From positions 1-6,171 of the forward strand of contig CAUYUA010000042.1 in NCBI GenBank assembly GCA_963575675.1: DNA of 6,171 bases, read 5' to 3'. Position numbers and translations under genes: made by a program. Shown one piece after another: positions 5,742 through 6,171 of this stretch. The stretch is from CAUYUA01 sp963575675. Lineage in GTDB: Bacteria > Pseudomonadota > Alphaproteobacteria > Azospirillales > Azospirillaceae. The notes under the pieces were generated by a model. It was not told the origin of the DNA. It made no database searches and saw only the letters and a program-made list of their open reading frames with translations. Within the stretch, counting starts at the first letter, position 1; every line of letters starts with the position of its first letter.

Positions 5742-6171
5742 ATGACCGTCAAGCTCGGCGCGCGGATCGAGGCGGATGTCTCGCCGCTGGTGGAGGCGTT
5801 GGCCACGGCGGAGCAGGCGCTCGACCAGTTCGAGGGCCGGATCGGGGCGGCCAATGACGAGCTGAGCCGGTTGGGCGACGCGGGAACGGCGTCGCTCGGC
5901 GGTCTGGCCGAGGGGGGCTGGACAGGCGGCCGATGCGCTGGCGCCGCTGGGGGGGCGGCCGAAGCGGTGCAGGCGGTAGCGGCTGCGGCCCAGGAGGGTG
6001 ATGCCGCCTTTTCCGCCGCCAGCGAGTCCAGCGGGGCCGCGGCGACGGCGCTGGCCGGGCTATTGTCGGCGGGCAACGACAATGTCGCGGGTCTCGGCAC
6101 CGCCCGGGCCGCCACCCGCGACGTTCTCGATCGGCTCGGGAATCAGGGCGCCGGGGCGCTGCCCCCCCTGG
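5742..6171 (+). CDS. Probable phage tail tape-measure protein, N-terminal fragment; 3' end outside window
   Basis: Starts at ATG 5742 with GAGGA (5728-5732) 9 bases upstream; the frame stays open to the window end, giving 143 residues. The opening MTVKLGARIEADVSPLVEAL followed by AEQALDQFEGRIGAANDELS, then long Ala/Gly-rich helical stretches with few aromatic residues, is typical of tail tape-measure proteins, which set tail length and reach through the tail at DNA ejection. A coiled coil is likely over residues 10-47. Residues 59-70 (GWTGGRCAGAAG) look foreign: between a G6 run (5912-5917) and a G7 run (5949-5955), the +1-shifted frame reads AGQAADALAPLG, which fits the flanks much better. 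The two shifts cancel, so the frame survives. GC content is higher than anywhere else in the window. Another Ala-rich structural protein is possible, since only the start is visible. Confidence 0.55.
   Translation, partial: MTVKLGARIEADVSPLVEALATAEQALDQFEGRIGAANDELSRLGDAGTASLGGLAEGGWTGGRCAGAAGGAAEAVQAVAAAAQEGDAAFSAASESSGAAATALAGLLSAGNDNVAGLGTARAATRDVLDRLGNQGAGALPPL

Noticed and set aside
5645..6115. A 156-codon Ala/Pro/Ser-rich - strand frame at the right end
   Set aside because: It covers the hairpin and the tail gene; its composition is the typical antisense product of Ala-rich GC-rich coding DNA.
1..6171. CRISPR arrays, tRNA or rRNA genes, attachment sites
   Set aside because: No regularly spaced repeats, cloverleaf-like segments or phage integration core duplications were seen on either strand.

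Overview
The window looks like a scrambled prophage, or the join between two phage-derived blocks, in a GC-rich proteobacterium. An alphaproteobacterium is most likely, judging by codon use, the type of phage replication genes and the IS256-family transposase. That host assignment is an inference from sequence style, not from a marker gene.

Layout. (1) Positions 1-1756 hold a tightly packed phage replication operon on the + strand: the C-terminal part of a superfamily II DEAD/DEAH-type helicase with a zinc ribbon (already open at base 1), a 74-residue unknown protein overlapping it by 4 bases, and a primase-polymerase (prim-pol) gene overlapping that by 1 base. (2) Positions 1757-3145 are a complete IS256-family insertion sequence with 55-bp near-perfect terminal inverted repeats and one transposase gene on the - strand. 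It cuts the primase gene after about 204 codons. (3) Positions 3146-3501 carry no convincing gene. They are not a visible continuation of the primase gene, and there is no target-site duplication, so the DNA beyond the IS was probably brought in by a deletion or recombination. (4) Positions 3502-5286 encode a 594-residue FAD-dependent GMC-family oxidoreductase with an extra N-terminal beta-rich domain that resembles a starch-binding (CBM20-type) module. (5) Positions 5287-5741 are non-coding as far as can be seen, ending in a strong 12-bp hairpin. (6) Positions 5742-6171 are the start of a very GC- and Ala-rich coiled-coil protein, probably a phage tail tape-measure protein, running off the window.

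How the parts fit. The helicase, small protein and prim-pol would act together in phage DNA replication, but the IS has broken the primase. The usual phage genes between replication and tail (terminase, portal, capsid) are absent, and a metabolic oxidoreductase sits in their place. The base composition steps up visibly from the left block and IS to the oxidoreductase and again to the tail gene. All this points to a degraded, rearranged prophage region with a cargo or host gene inside it. The most notable points are an in-frame 15-bp duplication exactly at the presumed catalytic glutamate of the transposase, the IS junction without a target duplication, the carbohydrate-binding-like fusion on the oxidoreductase, and a pair of compensating G-run frameshifts in the tail gene.
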